Translations under genes and position numbers: made by a program | Notes under the pieces: model-generated | Seen by the model: the letters and a program-made list of their open reading frames with translations, nothing else | The model's database searches: none | Told to the model about the DNA's origin: nothing | Assembly (NCBI GenBank): GCA_954871525.1 | Contig: OX940870.1 | Span: 7,285,501-7,349,500, forward strand | Source of the DNA: Parietaria judaica | Lineage: Eukaryota > Streptophyta > Magnoliopsida > Rosales > Urticaceae | Direction of reading: 5' to 3' | Length of the DNA: 64,000 nucleotides | Shown here: positions 49,167 through 59,917 of the stretch, piece after piece | Numbering within the stretch: the first letter of the stretch is position 1 | How the letters are laid out: each line of letters starts with the position of its first letter

Positions 49167-49815
49167 AACTCCCCCTTTGGCATTTTTGTTGAGCAGATTA
49201 TTAGGTGACCCGTAGACATGTAGCGACGAGCAAACGATCATGAAATAAACTTGAACTTCTGATTAAATTAATTGAGTGACCAATGTTCCGACAACCAACA
49301 AAAGTTTAACAAAAGTAAATCTAATAGCAAAATGGTTGGTCGGGTCACTCATGGCAATGCTCCCCCTGTCGTCGATGTCTCCCCCTGTCACCTTTCTCCC
49401 CCTCTGCTGACGGAAAATGTCAAAAACTAGTCGGAGTGAGGACAAAGATCCCGCTGAATGGCAAGAACTGTCTCTTGAAGCAGAGTAATCTAGTCTGAGA
49501 GAGCGTGAACTTGTGCCAAAGAAGATTCTATGGTACGAACCACCAGCGCTTGATCTTTCTGAACACTGACCAACTCGTACACGCCCGAAGAGATGCTCCC
49601 CTTTTCTATCTGATGTTCCTAATGTGATACTCTGAGACTGAATCTGCACAATTTTGAGACCAATTTTGTGAAGCTCCCCCTTACTCGGTGATAACGAAGA
49701 AATGCTCCCCCTGACTATTGGATAACTGAATCTGTACAATTCTGAGCCCAACTTTGTGAAGTTCCCCCTGACTATGGGATAATTCTTCTGAATCTCCACA
49801 ATTCTCCCCCTATGC
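49167..49815 (-). other. Multiple polypurine-tract region
   Basis: On the plus strand CTCCCC or CTCCCCC recurs at about 49169, 49360, 49379, 49396, 49594, 49673, 49704, 49763 and 49804; on the coding strand these read GGGGGAG. The one touching the LTR (AAAGGGGGAGTT) should be the priming tract. Repeated purine tracts before the 3' LTR are a described Sirevirus trait. Confidence 0.75.
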
Positions 49816-50021
49816 GAAGCAATATGCCAAATACTCCTCTGATGGTTGATTCACAAGATTCTATTTTGGCTCTTTAGTACCCTTAGCGGTAAGAGATTCT
49901 CTTGAACCGAGATACTATTTTTGAGCGCGAATTCATCAGCCTCTGTAGTTTGATTTTCTTGAAGGCTTGCATAAACCTCTGAGGCTTCCATATTGTGGCA
50001 TCTTCAGGATTGAATATGTCT

Positions 50022-52175
50022 CTAATTATATCTTTTGGAGAAGTAACAAGTGCAACTGTGTCCACATCTTTGTAGTTGGCTATCACTCCATTTACCATGG
50101 CTTCTTGTCTGGTTGTGTTTTGCACGAGAGGCATTGTTGGTGGATCTTGTTATCGTTGGATTGACAGTTGCATCTATGAGAGGAACTGTGTTGATGGTTG
50201 TTCCATAAGATAAACTATTCTTAGGAACCCAAGCAAGTTTTGACTTTGGAACCTTGAAGAGAATAGACTTAGCCACCCACACTGAACGACTTTTCTTGGT
50301 CTTGGTTGCATATTTGCGAAGCGATGTCTTTTGAATATTTTCAGAGAATTGTTTGTACATATTTTTGCACCTAGCATCGTTGTGAAAAATAGACTTGCAT
50401 AATTCACATTTCTTGGTTACTTGGCTAGCAATACTGATGGTACCTTTGGTGGTTGTTATGCGTTCACTTTCGGTAATATTCTTATCGTCTGACTCTTTTC
50501 TGAAAATGCGGTTGTAGCTTGTACGGTCATATTCATTCTTTCTACATTCACTAACTAATCTTGGTCCTTTCGAAAATCCAAGACCGGTACGATTTCTAGA
50601 CTGACGTCCTTGTTCAAGTATGTCATCGAGTTTGGATTTTCCAGAATTGAACTTCACAACAGCGTTTTCCATTGAGGTTATCTTCTTGTCTTTTTCAACG
50701 GCGAGACATTTCACTCTTGAAAGAGACTCTTTCAGTTCTAGCACTTGGTCACTGAGAACCTTGTTCTGTTGTCTTAATTCTTCTACAACCGTGGATAAGA
50801 CTTGCTTTTCAGAAATAAACTTCTCTTTTTTGGACTTAGCTTGGTCATTTAGAGTCTGATTTTTCTTCACCAGTTTCTCTATAGTTGTTGAGAGAGCTTG
50901 ATTTTCACCAATCAATTTTTCCTTGTCAGAATTAAGGTTCTTGCTCAGGTTGCATAAAGATAGCCATTTTTCAAAGAGAGATTTGAATGATGTTTGAAAG
51001 TCTTCTTCAGAAAAATCTTCATCTGAATCATCACTTGAATAATTGCTCTGATCACGAGAGTGGTGTGATGCAGGGAACGCAACATAATTGCTAAAAACTC
51101 CTCCGCCATCTTCTTCATCTGACCTTTTATCACTGGAAGAAGTATCGTAGGATCTAGTCTTTAGTTTCTTGATAGTGTTAGCACATTCTGACTGTATATG
51201 ACCATATCCGTCACACTCACGACACTTGATTCCCCTTCTTTTGACTTTATCATTTGTAGTACCACCATCATTATGACCATGATTGTTGTTAGTAGATCTG
51301 TGTTTACTGCTTGAGTTACTGTGTGAAGAACCATTTCCTCCTCCATTGAAAGGTGGTCTCTGAGTGTTAAATTTCTTCAATATTCTACCAAAATTTGTAG
51401 TAAGAAGAAAAATATCATCCATGGTTACATTACTTGTACCATCACCAGGTACATCATTGGTAAGACTGGTTGCATCGTCTATGTGATCACGTTTGGTAGA
51501 ACTTTTGAATGCTACTCCTTTTTCTCTTTTTGCTTGAGACATATTCATCTCAAAAGTTTGAAGAGATCCCATGAGTTCATCCAAATTCAACGTGGTTATA
51601 TCCTTGGCCTCTTCGATGGCTGCAACCTTGGCACTGAAGCGTTCTGGTAATGACCGAAGCGTTTTTCTAACCAATTTTAGATTAGAATATACTTTTCCAA
51701 GTTGAAAAGCTTGATTTGAGATTTCACGAAGATTTCCATTGAAGTCTGCAATGGTTTCATCCTCGGTCATACGTAGTTCCTCAAATTTTGATGCAAGCAT
51801 TTGGAGTTTCGAGGTTCGAACGGCTGAGGTTCCTTCATGGAGATTTTGCAATGCTTCCCATGCTTGTTTGGCAGTAGCACACGTAGATATGAGCCTAAAC
51901 TGTCCTTCGTCGACCGCAGATACGATCGCATTTAAGGCACGACAATTTGCTAGGGATGCGGTCTCATCTTCGGTATTCCATTCACTTAGCAGTTTTTCAA
52001 CAAATTCTCCTTTTGTATTTTTCTTCATGGGAGAACTCCAGCCATGTTTCACAGCACTCCAAGCTTTTGTGTCAAACGATTGGATGTAGATAGTCATTCG
52101 AGCTTTCCAATACGAATAGTTTGTACCGTCTAACATCGGTGGTCTTATAAGAACAATATTTTCGCGCGAACCCAT
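50022..52175 (-). CDS. Gag polyprotein of the Sirevirus-like element (717 aa)
   Basis: An intact frame starting 82 bp inside the 5' LTR boundary. The start MGSRENIVLIRPPMLDGTNY and SYWKARMTIYIQ (about 1-35) match the DUF4219 segment of plant Copia gag, followed by a UBN2-type capsid region (about 60-215). A CCHC zinc knuckle, CRECDGYGHIQSEC, lies at about 318-331. A long coiled-coil of Leu/Lys/Glu/Gln repeats spans about 405-525. A second CCHC motif, CELCKSIFHNDARC, is at about 588-601. The C-terminus has two WVPK/WVAK repeats and then a short unrelated tail. In a full Sirevirus this would continue into protease; here the frame ends. It should assemble particles and package RNA in the cytoplasm. 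Two CCHC knuckles rather than one deserve note. Confidence 0.93.
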   Translation of the reverse strand: MGSRENIVLIRPPMLDGTNYSYWKARMTIYIQSFDTKAWSAVKHGWSSPMKKNTKGEFVEKLLSEWNTEDETASLANCRALNAIVSAVDEGQFRLISTCATAKQAWEALQNLHEGTSAVRTSKLQMLASKFEELRMTEDETIADFNGNLREISNQAFQLGKVYSNLKLVRKTLRSLPERFSAKVAAIEEAKDITTLNLDELMGSLQTFEMNMSQAKREKGVAFKSSTKRDHIDDATSLTNDVPGDGTSNVTMDDIFLLTTNFGRILKKFNTQRPPFNGGGNGSSHSNSSSKHRSTNNNHGHNDGGTTNDKVKRRGIKCRECDGYGHIQSECANTIKKLKTRSYDTSSSDKRSDEEDGGGVFSNYVAFPASHHSRDQSNYSSDDSDEDFSEEDFQTSFKSLFEKWLSLCNLSKNLNSDKEKLIGENQALSTTIEKLVKKNQTLNDQAKSKKEKFISEKQVLSTVVEELRQQNKVLSDQVLELKESLSRVKCLAVEKDKKITSMENAVVKFNSGKSKLDDILEQGRQSRNRTGLGFSKGPRLVSECRKNEYDRTSYNRIFRKESDDKNITESERITTTKGTISIASQVTKKCELCKSIFHNDARCKNMYKQFSENIQKTSLRKYATKTKKSRSVWVAKSILFKVPKSKLAWVPKNSLSYGTTINTVPLIDATVNPTITRSTNNASRAKHNQTRSHGKWSDSQLQRCGHSCTCYFSKRYN

Positions 52176-52242
52176 CGTGATTCGAAGAACACCTAGATCT
52201 TTCCGCTGCCTTTGAAATCAAAGAAATATATTGCAGCGACAA

Positions 52243-52254
52243 GCTCTGATACCA
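52243..52254 (-). other. Primer binding site (tRNA-iMet) of the gag-only element
   Basis: Minus strand reads TGGTATCAGAGC, two bases inside the 5' LTR boundary at 52257. Confidence 0.93.
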
Positions 52255-52256
52255 AT

Positions 52257-53053
52257 TGAAACGTCACGTTCTTTTGTTATGCGGAAAATAACGACAAATA
52301 AACGTACGCAAAAATAAAGAGACACACGCGATGTTTTGTTAACGCAGTTCGATACCTATCTACTCTGCGGGGCCCTCACCCAGATTAATCAACATTGATA
52401 ATTACAAGATGGACGTTACACAATCGATTTGTTCACCGAACAACAAACTGGAAAATACACTCTAACCAGTGCGACCAGCGATGTAACCAGACTTGTAACC
52501 TGCTGATTAAGACGACGACACGGCGGCTCGGCAAGCGGGTAAGGCGACTTCCGGCGAGTGTCGATCTGTGCAAGTATGCACAACTCCGTTGACGATAGTG
52601 AAGTGCTTCAGACCTCTTCAGACTTCTTCTCGGGAAGAAAACGCCAACGAACGATCCTTGGAAATTGTGAGAAAATGCCTAGAATGCTCTCTGTAGCTCT
52701 GAACGATTTTCTCTCACTTTATGGCTGAAAGGATGAACGAAATTGAAAGCCCTAGATCAGTTTAAATAGATCCCCAAAAGCTCTCAACAAGATAACCAAT
52801 TCTTCCTCATTTTAAGGCTTTTTACTTAGTCTTTCCTTGACTAAGTATTTCCTCAATAATTCGAATTTATCCAGCTCATTTAACTCTGATATTTGACCAG
52901 CAGATAAGGGAGAACGAATTCCTTAAATATCTCAACCGAAACGGACCAATTCCGCTCTATGGATAAGGAAATCGTAGGTATGACCACGCATATGATCAAC
53001 AATACTGCCAAACATGAAACTGCACTAAACTGTCAAATAAAGACAGTTTTTCA
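52257..53053 (-). repeat. 5' LTR of the gag-only element
   Basis: 797 bp, equal in length and almost identical to 48370-49166. A 65-codon plus frame is the same in both LTRs and is not a gene. Confidence 0.95.
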
Positions 53054-53058
53054 TTCCT

Positions 53059-54403
53059 AACCATGACGTAATAAATAAGAAATGAATGTTCTTGTCCAAG
53101 TATTTGTCACAATTAAAATAGAAAAGTATATACACTAAGTTGATATTTACGACATTTTTTCTTATTAATCTTTTAACACTATTAAGTGCTCTCTACATTC
53201 AATTGCTTAATAATGATCACATAATTTATTAGTGTTGTAGTTTCTTTTGGGCTTTTTTTTTGCTAAATGACCTTAAAAGGCCTTTTAGTTTGCAGGGATA
53301 CCCTCGATAATTCAGTTTTTTGTTTCTTAACATGTGTCTGGAAGGGTACCCTCGATAATCAAAATCTCAAATAAAGTCTTTTAGCAAAATAATTCGTTTT
53401 TTTTCTTCTCTGTCTTAAAGAATTCTTGTTGTGAATACAGTGTTTAAAAAACATTGACCAGCAATATTCACTCATGACCACACTCTTTTTCGTCGACCTG
53501 GATTTTCCCTCTTTCTCTCCGGCTCCGCTGCTCCACGGCTCTGTAATTTTTTTCTTCGTCAACCTCGCTTTCTCTCGTATAGGTCGCTTATAATCACTCC
53601 GTTGTTCGGGTTAAAAGAAGCATCACTTTGTTAGTCTATTTCCCTTGGCTTCCCCTGACTTTATGTTGACCTTGGCTTCATCGTCTCTCTCGACCGTTCT
53701 CAAGTCGTCGTTGCACAAGTTTCAGCATTAACATACCCCGTCGGTCGTTTAGGTCTTTTTCTTCTCAGCCCTCCGGGGTTGTGCGATTAAACTTTTGTTA
53801 AGAAAATCTTCATTGTTTCTTCTATGAAATTGTTTGGCTTCTGTTATTATATGCGCGGTTGAAATGACTAAAGCAATGATTTTGTTGTTTATATACTTAG
53901 TTTGATTTAACATGCTTTCAGTTTATTTTTAGGTTATGAATTTGGACTTCTATTTATAAATGTTTTTTATATATATCAAAAGTACTAACCTGGATGATAG
54001 TATATTAGTAGATCAGAGGCTTCTATTTATAAATGTTTATATATATATATATATATATATCATGCTTTGATCAATTGAGGTGCCTCTTATTTAGACAGAT
54101 GAAGAAACTTTGGTTCTTCTTTTTGTGAGGTACCTTCTACGAGCTTTAAACATTAAAGAAGACCAGAAGTGGTTAGTTCCGTCTATCTTTAAGAATTAAA
54201 GTGGTATTGTGGTAGAATATATATAACAAGCTTTGTTGTATTTTTTTCCCTTCAAATTCTTCAAGTTGTGATTACGATGAAGATCAAGCGTACATGGTTT
54301 TTCAAAGAGCAGTTAAAGCAAAGGCAATATACTCTCAGTGCCCTTTGATATCTTTGTAATGTATAAGAAGATAATTATTTAGAACCGTTGCAATTGGTTA
54401 ACG
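53059..54403. other. Intergenic DNA
   Basis: No supported gene. The motif ACCCTCGATAAT occurs twice (about 53301 and 53349), suggesting a small repeat. A (TA)n run lies near 54038-54060. Confidence 0.45.
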
Positions 54404-54631
54404 GTGGCCGGTGGGAAGACCAATAGTGTACAAGGTCCAATCATTATGGACATCGAGGGCTTGCTTAGGAGGGCCGTACCGACTAGTATATGTCGATGGA
54501 TCCATCGTTCGTGCAACGAAGTGACGAATGTTGTAACCCAAAAATATTTATCGGGTCTTACCCCTAACTTTAATTCTTGTAATAGCCCAGCGTGGCTTCG
54601 TAACTATGTACTTGGGGATTTAACTCCCTAA
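54404..54631 (+). pseudogene. RNase H-like (RVT_3) C-terminal fragment
   Basis: A 75-codon frame with CRWIHRSCNEVTNVVTQKYL followed by PAWLRNYVLGDLTP, which resembles the last part of the RNase H-like domain common at the end of plant LINE polyproteins and their derivatives. The upstream catalytic part was not found, so this is a remnant. Assignment is by motif resemblance only. Confidence 0.45.
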
Positions 54632-55425
54632 TTGATCACTATATTGTTTTCTTCCCTAAAAAAATAATAGTCTGCATGTTGATTCGATTTCGTAATGTAC
54701 ATGTTTCAACTCCTCAAGGTAGGATCACTGCCACGTCATTATAGATTTTTTTAATTATTAATATTATTATTATTTGCAGTTGCTCTCTAAGATAAAGTTC
54801 AAATTAAGTTATTGGTTTGTCCTTTTATGTGCTTAACCATATTTAAAATGGTATGTAACTACTAAGATATTGATTTGATGACATTATAATGTCATTATGC
54901 CACTGCCATGTAATAATAATAATAAAAACAATCATATGAATTTAGAAGCGAGCATGACTAAAATGAACGTGGCGAAACTGGAGGAAACGTACACCACACA
55001 AACTAGGAAACCACAAAACGACAACCAAATGAAACAACACGACAAAACCATCATATGAATTTATGAATGATAGCATATGACCAGTGGAATCAAAGACAAA
55101 AATGTCAAAGCGATAAAAGTATACACTATACACCATAGAAAGCGAAAGCGACGGTGAAAAAATCATCAAACCAACAAAACGACATAAAGCGTGAAGGTGA
55201 AAAACGATGAAACGACACGAAACGAGAAAGGGAACGAGTCAATTGCTTAATGCCTGAATCAGATAGATAGATACAGTGGAGTTTCCTGAGTCGTGATCCC
55301 CACAGACTCGTACAGTAATCGATTCCATTCCATCAAACGAATCATTCCTTTTCTCATGGATGATTCCCTGAGATAATTCACAAGATCAATCCAATTTTCC
55401 CGAGAAAATCACAGAGTGCGAGAAA
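54632..55425. other. Promoter side of the F-box gene
   Basis: AT-rich spacer, with the last 200 bp probably promoter and 5' UTR. No clear TATA box could be chosen. Confidence 0.45.
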
Positions 55426-57210
55426 ATGGCGAAGCTTGAGTCGGTCTCCTTCACCGATTTCCCCGACGACGTCCAGCTCACCGTCCTCTCCTTCCTCGCT
55501 CCGGCGGACATCTCCTCCTTCGCCTGCACGTCGAGACGCTCCGTCTCGCTCTGCCGCGGCGACGGCAGGCTCTGGTCCGCCATGTGCGAGCGCAAATGTG
55601 GCTCCAAGACCGACCTCAGGCGATGGGGGAAGGGGAACATCTCCCCCAAGCGGCTTTACGCCACGCTCAGCGATTGGGAGAATCTGATCGGGTTCTGGCG
55701 CCGGAGCGGCGGCGGCGACGACGCCGGAGATTCGTGTCCGCCGCTGATACTCTTCGAGTGGGGCCCGCATTTCGTGTCCGGGTCTAGGGTTTCGCCGTCG
55801 AGGAATGGGACGTACGACGTCCGCAAAGCCCCGTTCCTGTGGATGAGTCTCTCGCCGGAGGGGCAAGTCGTGAGCTTTATCGATCCCGGCGGGAGGATCG
55901 AGATCTCCGAGGTGTCGGAGCTATTGGATTCTCGCTTCTCCGAGCGAGAATTGGTTCCGGTGAGCGTGAGCTTCATCGGGAAGCGCCATTTCGTGGTGGA
56001 GGAAGATTTGGGCGGCAACGGCAAGAAGAGTGGCGTGGATTTCCCGAGGAGCTCGAGCCCGGCGAATCTCTGTGGGTCCGAAGAGGATTCTGCGGAGCTG
56101 GAGGTGTTCGGGTCGCCGGAGAGTTTCTCGAAGCGGGTGATGCCGGAGATTTACCAGTACTTTGCGAACCGGACGAGCCCGGCGGGGGACCGGTCGAGGA
56201 GGCAGAGGCGGCGGGAGAAGGAGAGGCAAGGGAGGAGGAGGTGGGAGGCTCAGCATTTCGTCAAGATTGTGAATTGCTCGCCCACTCCTGAGAGGCCTTT
56301 TCAGGGCATTTGGAAGGTTACTTCCTTCTGCCTTCTCTTTTTCTCACTGTATTATCAAAATATTCAATCACTTTTGCCGGTCATATTGGATGATCTAAAG
56401 ACGTTGATCACAGTATGTTTCGTTCATCAAAAAACTGTTTGAAATCAGATTCCAAAGGATTAGAAGGGTGTTTTAGGTATTTTAGGTTTAAGGTTTATAA
56501 ACCGTGGTGTTTGATTGGTGAAAAATTCCTATTAAACATCATTGGAAGAGCTTCCCGATCTAATTCTCGAATTAGAGACCCGGGTATCATTTATCGATAT
56601 AGCGTTCTTGTTTCGGTTTAATTATTGGCTCGGGACCTGCTTCTGATGGGAAATTGCTCAAATGAAATTAGGCAATGATAGCCTAAAAGAGCTCTTTTCA
56701 GCCTAATCATTTGACAGAACCCTAATTCGATGGCAGGGAATTTATGACGATACTAATCTGGGCCTTTACCTCATTGCATACGACGACCTCGGTTGCATCA
56801 CCTGCCGGAAGCTCTGGTGCACTCCGGAAAGTTTCGCCAACTACAGCCAACTTTACTGGATATCAGACAGCGTTTTTACCGATTCGCCGTTTTCCGAGAA
56901 GGAAGAAGCTCTCTACGACAGCCGTGTTCATCTTAGACCGATTCCAGACTCGGATTGCTTTTTCGAGGGCCTGTCGTTGTACCAAAACAACCCGGTGTCG
57001 CGTATGTTATATCTCAATGCGAGCTTTGATCTTATCGCTGAACGCATCCTGGGAAGCCCTCCTGTTTCTCTGCTTATGGAGGGACGGATTTGGCAGTACG
57101 GAGATGGGACATTCGGGTTTGGTTTTCTTCAGGAGGACTTCATCGTCGACCTGAAGCGTGTGATCGAGAAGGGTGTTCTTGTTGATGCGGTGCAATGTTC
57201 AGGTGACTGA
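55426..57210 (+). CDS. F-box protein, At3g12350-like (2 exons, 454 aa)
   Basis: Exon 1 (55426-56316, 297 codons) and exon 2 (56737-57210, 157 residues plus stop) join in phase 0 across a 420-bp GT-AG intron (GIWK|GIYDD). The F-box lies at about residues 8-55 (FTDFPDDVQLTVLSFLAPAD, then FACTSRRSVSLC and LWSAMC). It should bind SKP1/ASK and act as the substrate adaptor of an SCF ubiquitin ligase (established for F-boxes). The rest, with WENLIGFWRRSG, ILFEWGPHFVSGSRV and a C-terminal YDDTNLGLYLIAYDDLGCIT region, matches the Arabidopsis At3g12350 type; its substrate is unknown. A very basic run RRQRRREKERQGRRRWE at about 266-282 may be a nuclear signal. Exon 1 is GC-rich compared with its surroundings. 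Complete. Confidence 0.92.
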
Positions 57211-57592
57211 TTTGAATTTCTCCGGGATGGGTTTTTCAATTCTTTTTTAAATTAAAGACGGAAGCTCCAAAATCGTGCATAGCAACGCAAGAACCGGGGG
57301 CTCGTAATATTATGCATCAAAGGATGGTTTGTACAATTCATTGAATTAGGGTAGATTGGATGTCACTAACTGGTGTGACTCTAAATATAATATTTATGAT
57401 GTTGTTTTATTTTATTCTTTGAGATTTTTTCTTTCAATTTTTTTCTTGAATAGCAATCAATTGCATAAATGTTTGCCTTTATTTGCAATGGAAAACTTCC
57501 TAGATTTTTTTTTTCTAGGACAGAAACCGAAACAATGTATCAGGCTTTTTGCGTTTTCAGTCTATCCAGATATCGGTTCTGCCCGGTTTTTG

Positions 57593-57623
<31 letters not shown>

Positions 57624-58118
57624 TAATTTGTCAAATGATATATTAACTAAAAATAATAAACGAAACACTAAGAACGGCCCTCGGCCTGTCTTGGTTTCAC
57701 TTCCCGGTCATCTTAATGCAAACCGGGATTCGGACTGGACACCAGAAACAACATTTTCAGCCTTGGATTTTACCATCAGCAAGTTAAGCCTCAATGTTAA
57801 ATTAATTGAGGAAATCGTTGAACATAAATAGTTCTCAAGCAAAGCCATTCAAGTTCAATATTACACCCAAATAACAGAAGTTCAAAACAAAAACAAACAA
57901 AAAACCAGTTGTCAAAAAAACTAAGCAAGGCTTTTATGATCTCCTGATTTTCGAGCATCCAACAATCGAAACTGCTACCCGAAACAGCAAATGAATCCAA
58001 AAAGCTTCAAATATACAAACCCTAGAAACCCATCCGTCTCGAAAAGTAAAATGCTTTCTGGGACTGAAGTGAAAAACCGACGATAGAGTTGCGAAGATTT
58101 ATTCCAATGTATCATCCC
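57211..58118. other. Spacer between convergent F-box and WLIM1 genes
   Basis: Holds the two 3' flanks. An AT microsatellite lies near 57597-57624. Nothing else seen. Confidence 0.55.
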
Positions 58119-59300
58119 TCACATTTCAGCGGTGACTTCCTTGGTGGCAAGATTCTCCGAAACGGAATCTTTTCCGTGAGCATGGTCACCTTCGAGTTGG
58201 CTCAAGTTGCCCTTCTCCTTGATGAGCTGGACATGGTGGTGCTTACAGTAGAGCCTCCCCTCGTGCGCAATGTAGTTCGACGGGCTTATCGTGCACCCAC
58301 CATGGCAGCACTTGAAGCAGCTCTTATGGTAAGCGGTTCCGTTTACCGTCACCTTTAAATCCCAAACAACTGTCAGAATCATCCAGAAGTTCTTCATATG
58401 AGTAATTTTCTCTATTTGAATATTACCTTTTCGGTCGGGTAGACGGTTTTCGTGCAGCCGAAGCATTTATCTCTTGTTCCACCGAACATACCCGTAACTT
58501 TAGCCACTCCGGGTTTCTGTTTTACAAAGTTAATTATAAGTAAATAACTTATAATTCATAATTAGTGATAAGAGCATGTACTAAGTAGTGATCTAGTGAG
58601 AGAAATTACTTCACTGTCAATGGGCTTCTCCGGTTTTACGATTTTGGGTGTCCCTGAAAATTGATAAAAGCAGAATAATCAGACTCTTGCCCAATAATTA
58701 AATAAAAAAGATATTTGCGGCAAAAATACCTATTAATGAGGTGAACGTGGCAGCATATTCGATTTGTTGTCAGAAGTGTAAATCCCATTTGCCAGTATAT
58801 TTTTCGTATCTAGAACTTACATTTTTGACAATATTACAAAAAAAAATGTCGAATATGCACCCATTCACTTATCTTTTGGGTATTTTTGCCGCAAATATCC
58901 CGTAACAGGCTAACCTTCAAAACTCTTGTCAAGACTTCCAGTTCTTTTGAAGAGCTGATCAAAGTGTGGCCTGCAATACAGAACTCCCTCGAAGGAATTG
59001 TAGTTGCTGAGCTGCAACATTCAGATACACATACACACACATATATATTAGCCACAGTCCAAGCTATACAGAGCACCAATCCAAAGCATAAGCCCATATG
59101 ATCGGAGAGAAGAAAGATCTATCAGATTTGTATCACAGTTTGTGAAGATGATGATAATACAATACCTTGAGGGTTCCCTTGCAATGGTGGCATCTGAAGC
59201 AGGCCTTGTGGTAGATCCTATTGTCAGCGGTCAGCTTGTCGACGAGATACACAGTCTTCTCACAGGCCATGCACTTCTGGGTCGTCCCTGCAAAAGCCAT
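58119..59300 (-). CDS. WLIM1: Two-LIM-domain actin-binding protein (5 exons, 199 aa)
   Basis: Exons (minus): 59300-59166, 59011-58915, 58653-58610, 58516-58427, 58352-58119, all GT-AG and in frame. LIM1 uses C10, C13, H31, C34, C37, C40, C58 and H61; LIM2 uses C110, C113, H131, C134, C137, C142, C158 and H161. This is the exact zinc-ligand spacing of plant CRP-like LIM proteins. The N-terminus MAFAGTTQKCMACEKTVYLV and the C-terminal KEKGNLSQLEGDHA place it with WLIM1. Such proteins bind, stabilise and bundle actin filaments in the cytoplasm and are also found in the nucleus (established). The long second intron carries a MITE (58711-58898). The start ATG gives the normal family length. Confidence 0.95.
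58711..58898. mobile_element. MITE in WLIM1 intron 2
   Basis: Perfect 20-bp inverted ends ATATTTGCGGCAAAAATACC (58711-58730) and its complement (58879-58898) around a 188-bp non-coding unit. The GCGGCAAAAATACC core resembles the GCGGCTAAAGTACCC motif in the arms of the element at 38506-39785. It sits inside an intron, away from both splice sites. Confidence 0.75.
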
Positions 59301-59687
59301 ATTCTTCTGGGTTCAATTCAATCAAGCTCGCTCTTCTCTCTGTGTGTGTGGGGAAGAAACGAAGAAGAGATAAGGAAGGAGAAGTGTCTGGGGAATGCGG
59401 AGAAGGAAAGGAAAGGGAGATAATTAAAGGGAGGTGTCGGTTGCGAATCATTTTGTCCCATTTTTAAGCACTTACCTAACGTTGTCCCTTTTCTTCACTC
59501 TTTTTGCTTTCCAATCCGGTGAAAGATTAAACACACACAAAAAAATCTTTATAAAATGTTTATACAATTAATTGATATTTTAATTTTAATTTTCGACATA
59601 GTTTTGGATGCATAAAAAAATTATTATTTAATATATAACTTGTCTTATTTGAAAATAATCTCTTCAATATAATTTTTGTAGATAATT
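59301..59687 (-). promoter_or_regulatory. WLIM1 5' UTR and promoter side
   Basis: The first 120 bp are CT-rich on the minus strand, typical of a leader. No clear TATA box identified. AT-rich beyond 59520. Confidence 0.4.
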
Positions 59688-59706
59688 AAGCTTGTTCATT
59701 CCCTTC

Positions 59707-59899
59707 TTTTTTTTTTTGGCGCTAACGGCAAATGTTATAATGCACTCTCGCATTACTAGATATATTCAGTGTAAGAACATGTGACACTATTGATTAAGTT
59801 AACATATATGTAAAGAGGGGATTCATTTGAGTCTCATTGGTATCGAACCCGTGACCTCATGAATGGAGGTGTAGTGGTGTTAGTACCACTAGGCCAAAC
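59707..59899 (-). mobile_element. tRNA-derived SINE with pol III promoter boxes
   Basis: On the minus strand the unit opens with an A box TGGCCTAGTGG (59886-59896) and a B box GGTTCGATACC (59839-59849), both matching the tRNA-type pol III consensus, continues with a non-tRNA body and ends in an A tail (T11 at 59707-59717 on the plus strand). The flanks AAGCTTGTTCATTCCC (59688-59703) and AAGCTTGGTTAGATTCCC (59900-59917) look like an imperfect target duplication. Short, tRNA-headed and A-tailed: a SINE. Confidence 0.75.
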
Positions 59900-59917
59900 A
59901 AGCTTGGTTAGATTCCC

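Larger units (their letters stand above)
48370..53053 (-). mobile_element. Gag-only Sirevirus-like Copia element (TR-GAG), 4.7 kb
   Basis: LTRs at 48370-49166 and 52257-53053 are both 797 bp (TGAAA...TTTCA) and differ at only two positions by eye. The 5-bp target duplication TTCCT is perfect (48365-48369 and 53054-53058). Orientation is minus: the initiator tRNA-Met primer site lies next to the right LTR, the purine tract next to the left. Between them are one large gag frame (50022-52175) and a non-coding region full of CTCCCCC motifs, but no protease, integrase, RT or RNase H. It therefore moved using enzymes from another element. Such gag-only units are known as TR-GAG elements. The multiple polypurine tracts and the gag type point to the Sirevirus lineage. 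Confidence 0.93.

Noticed and set aside
50945..51346. Extra ORFs within the gag region on both strands
   Set aside because: They overlap the intact 717-aa Gag frame and have no independent motifs.
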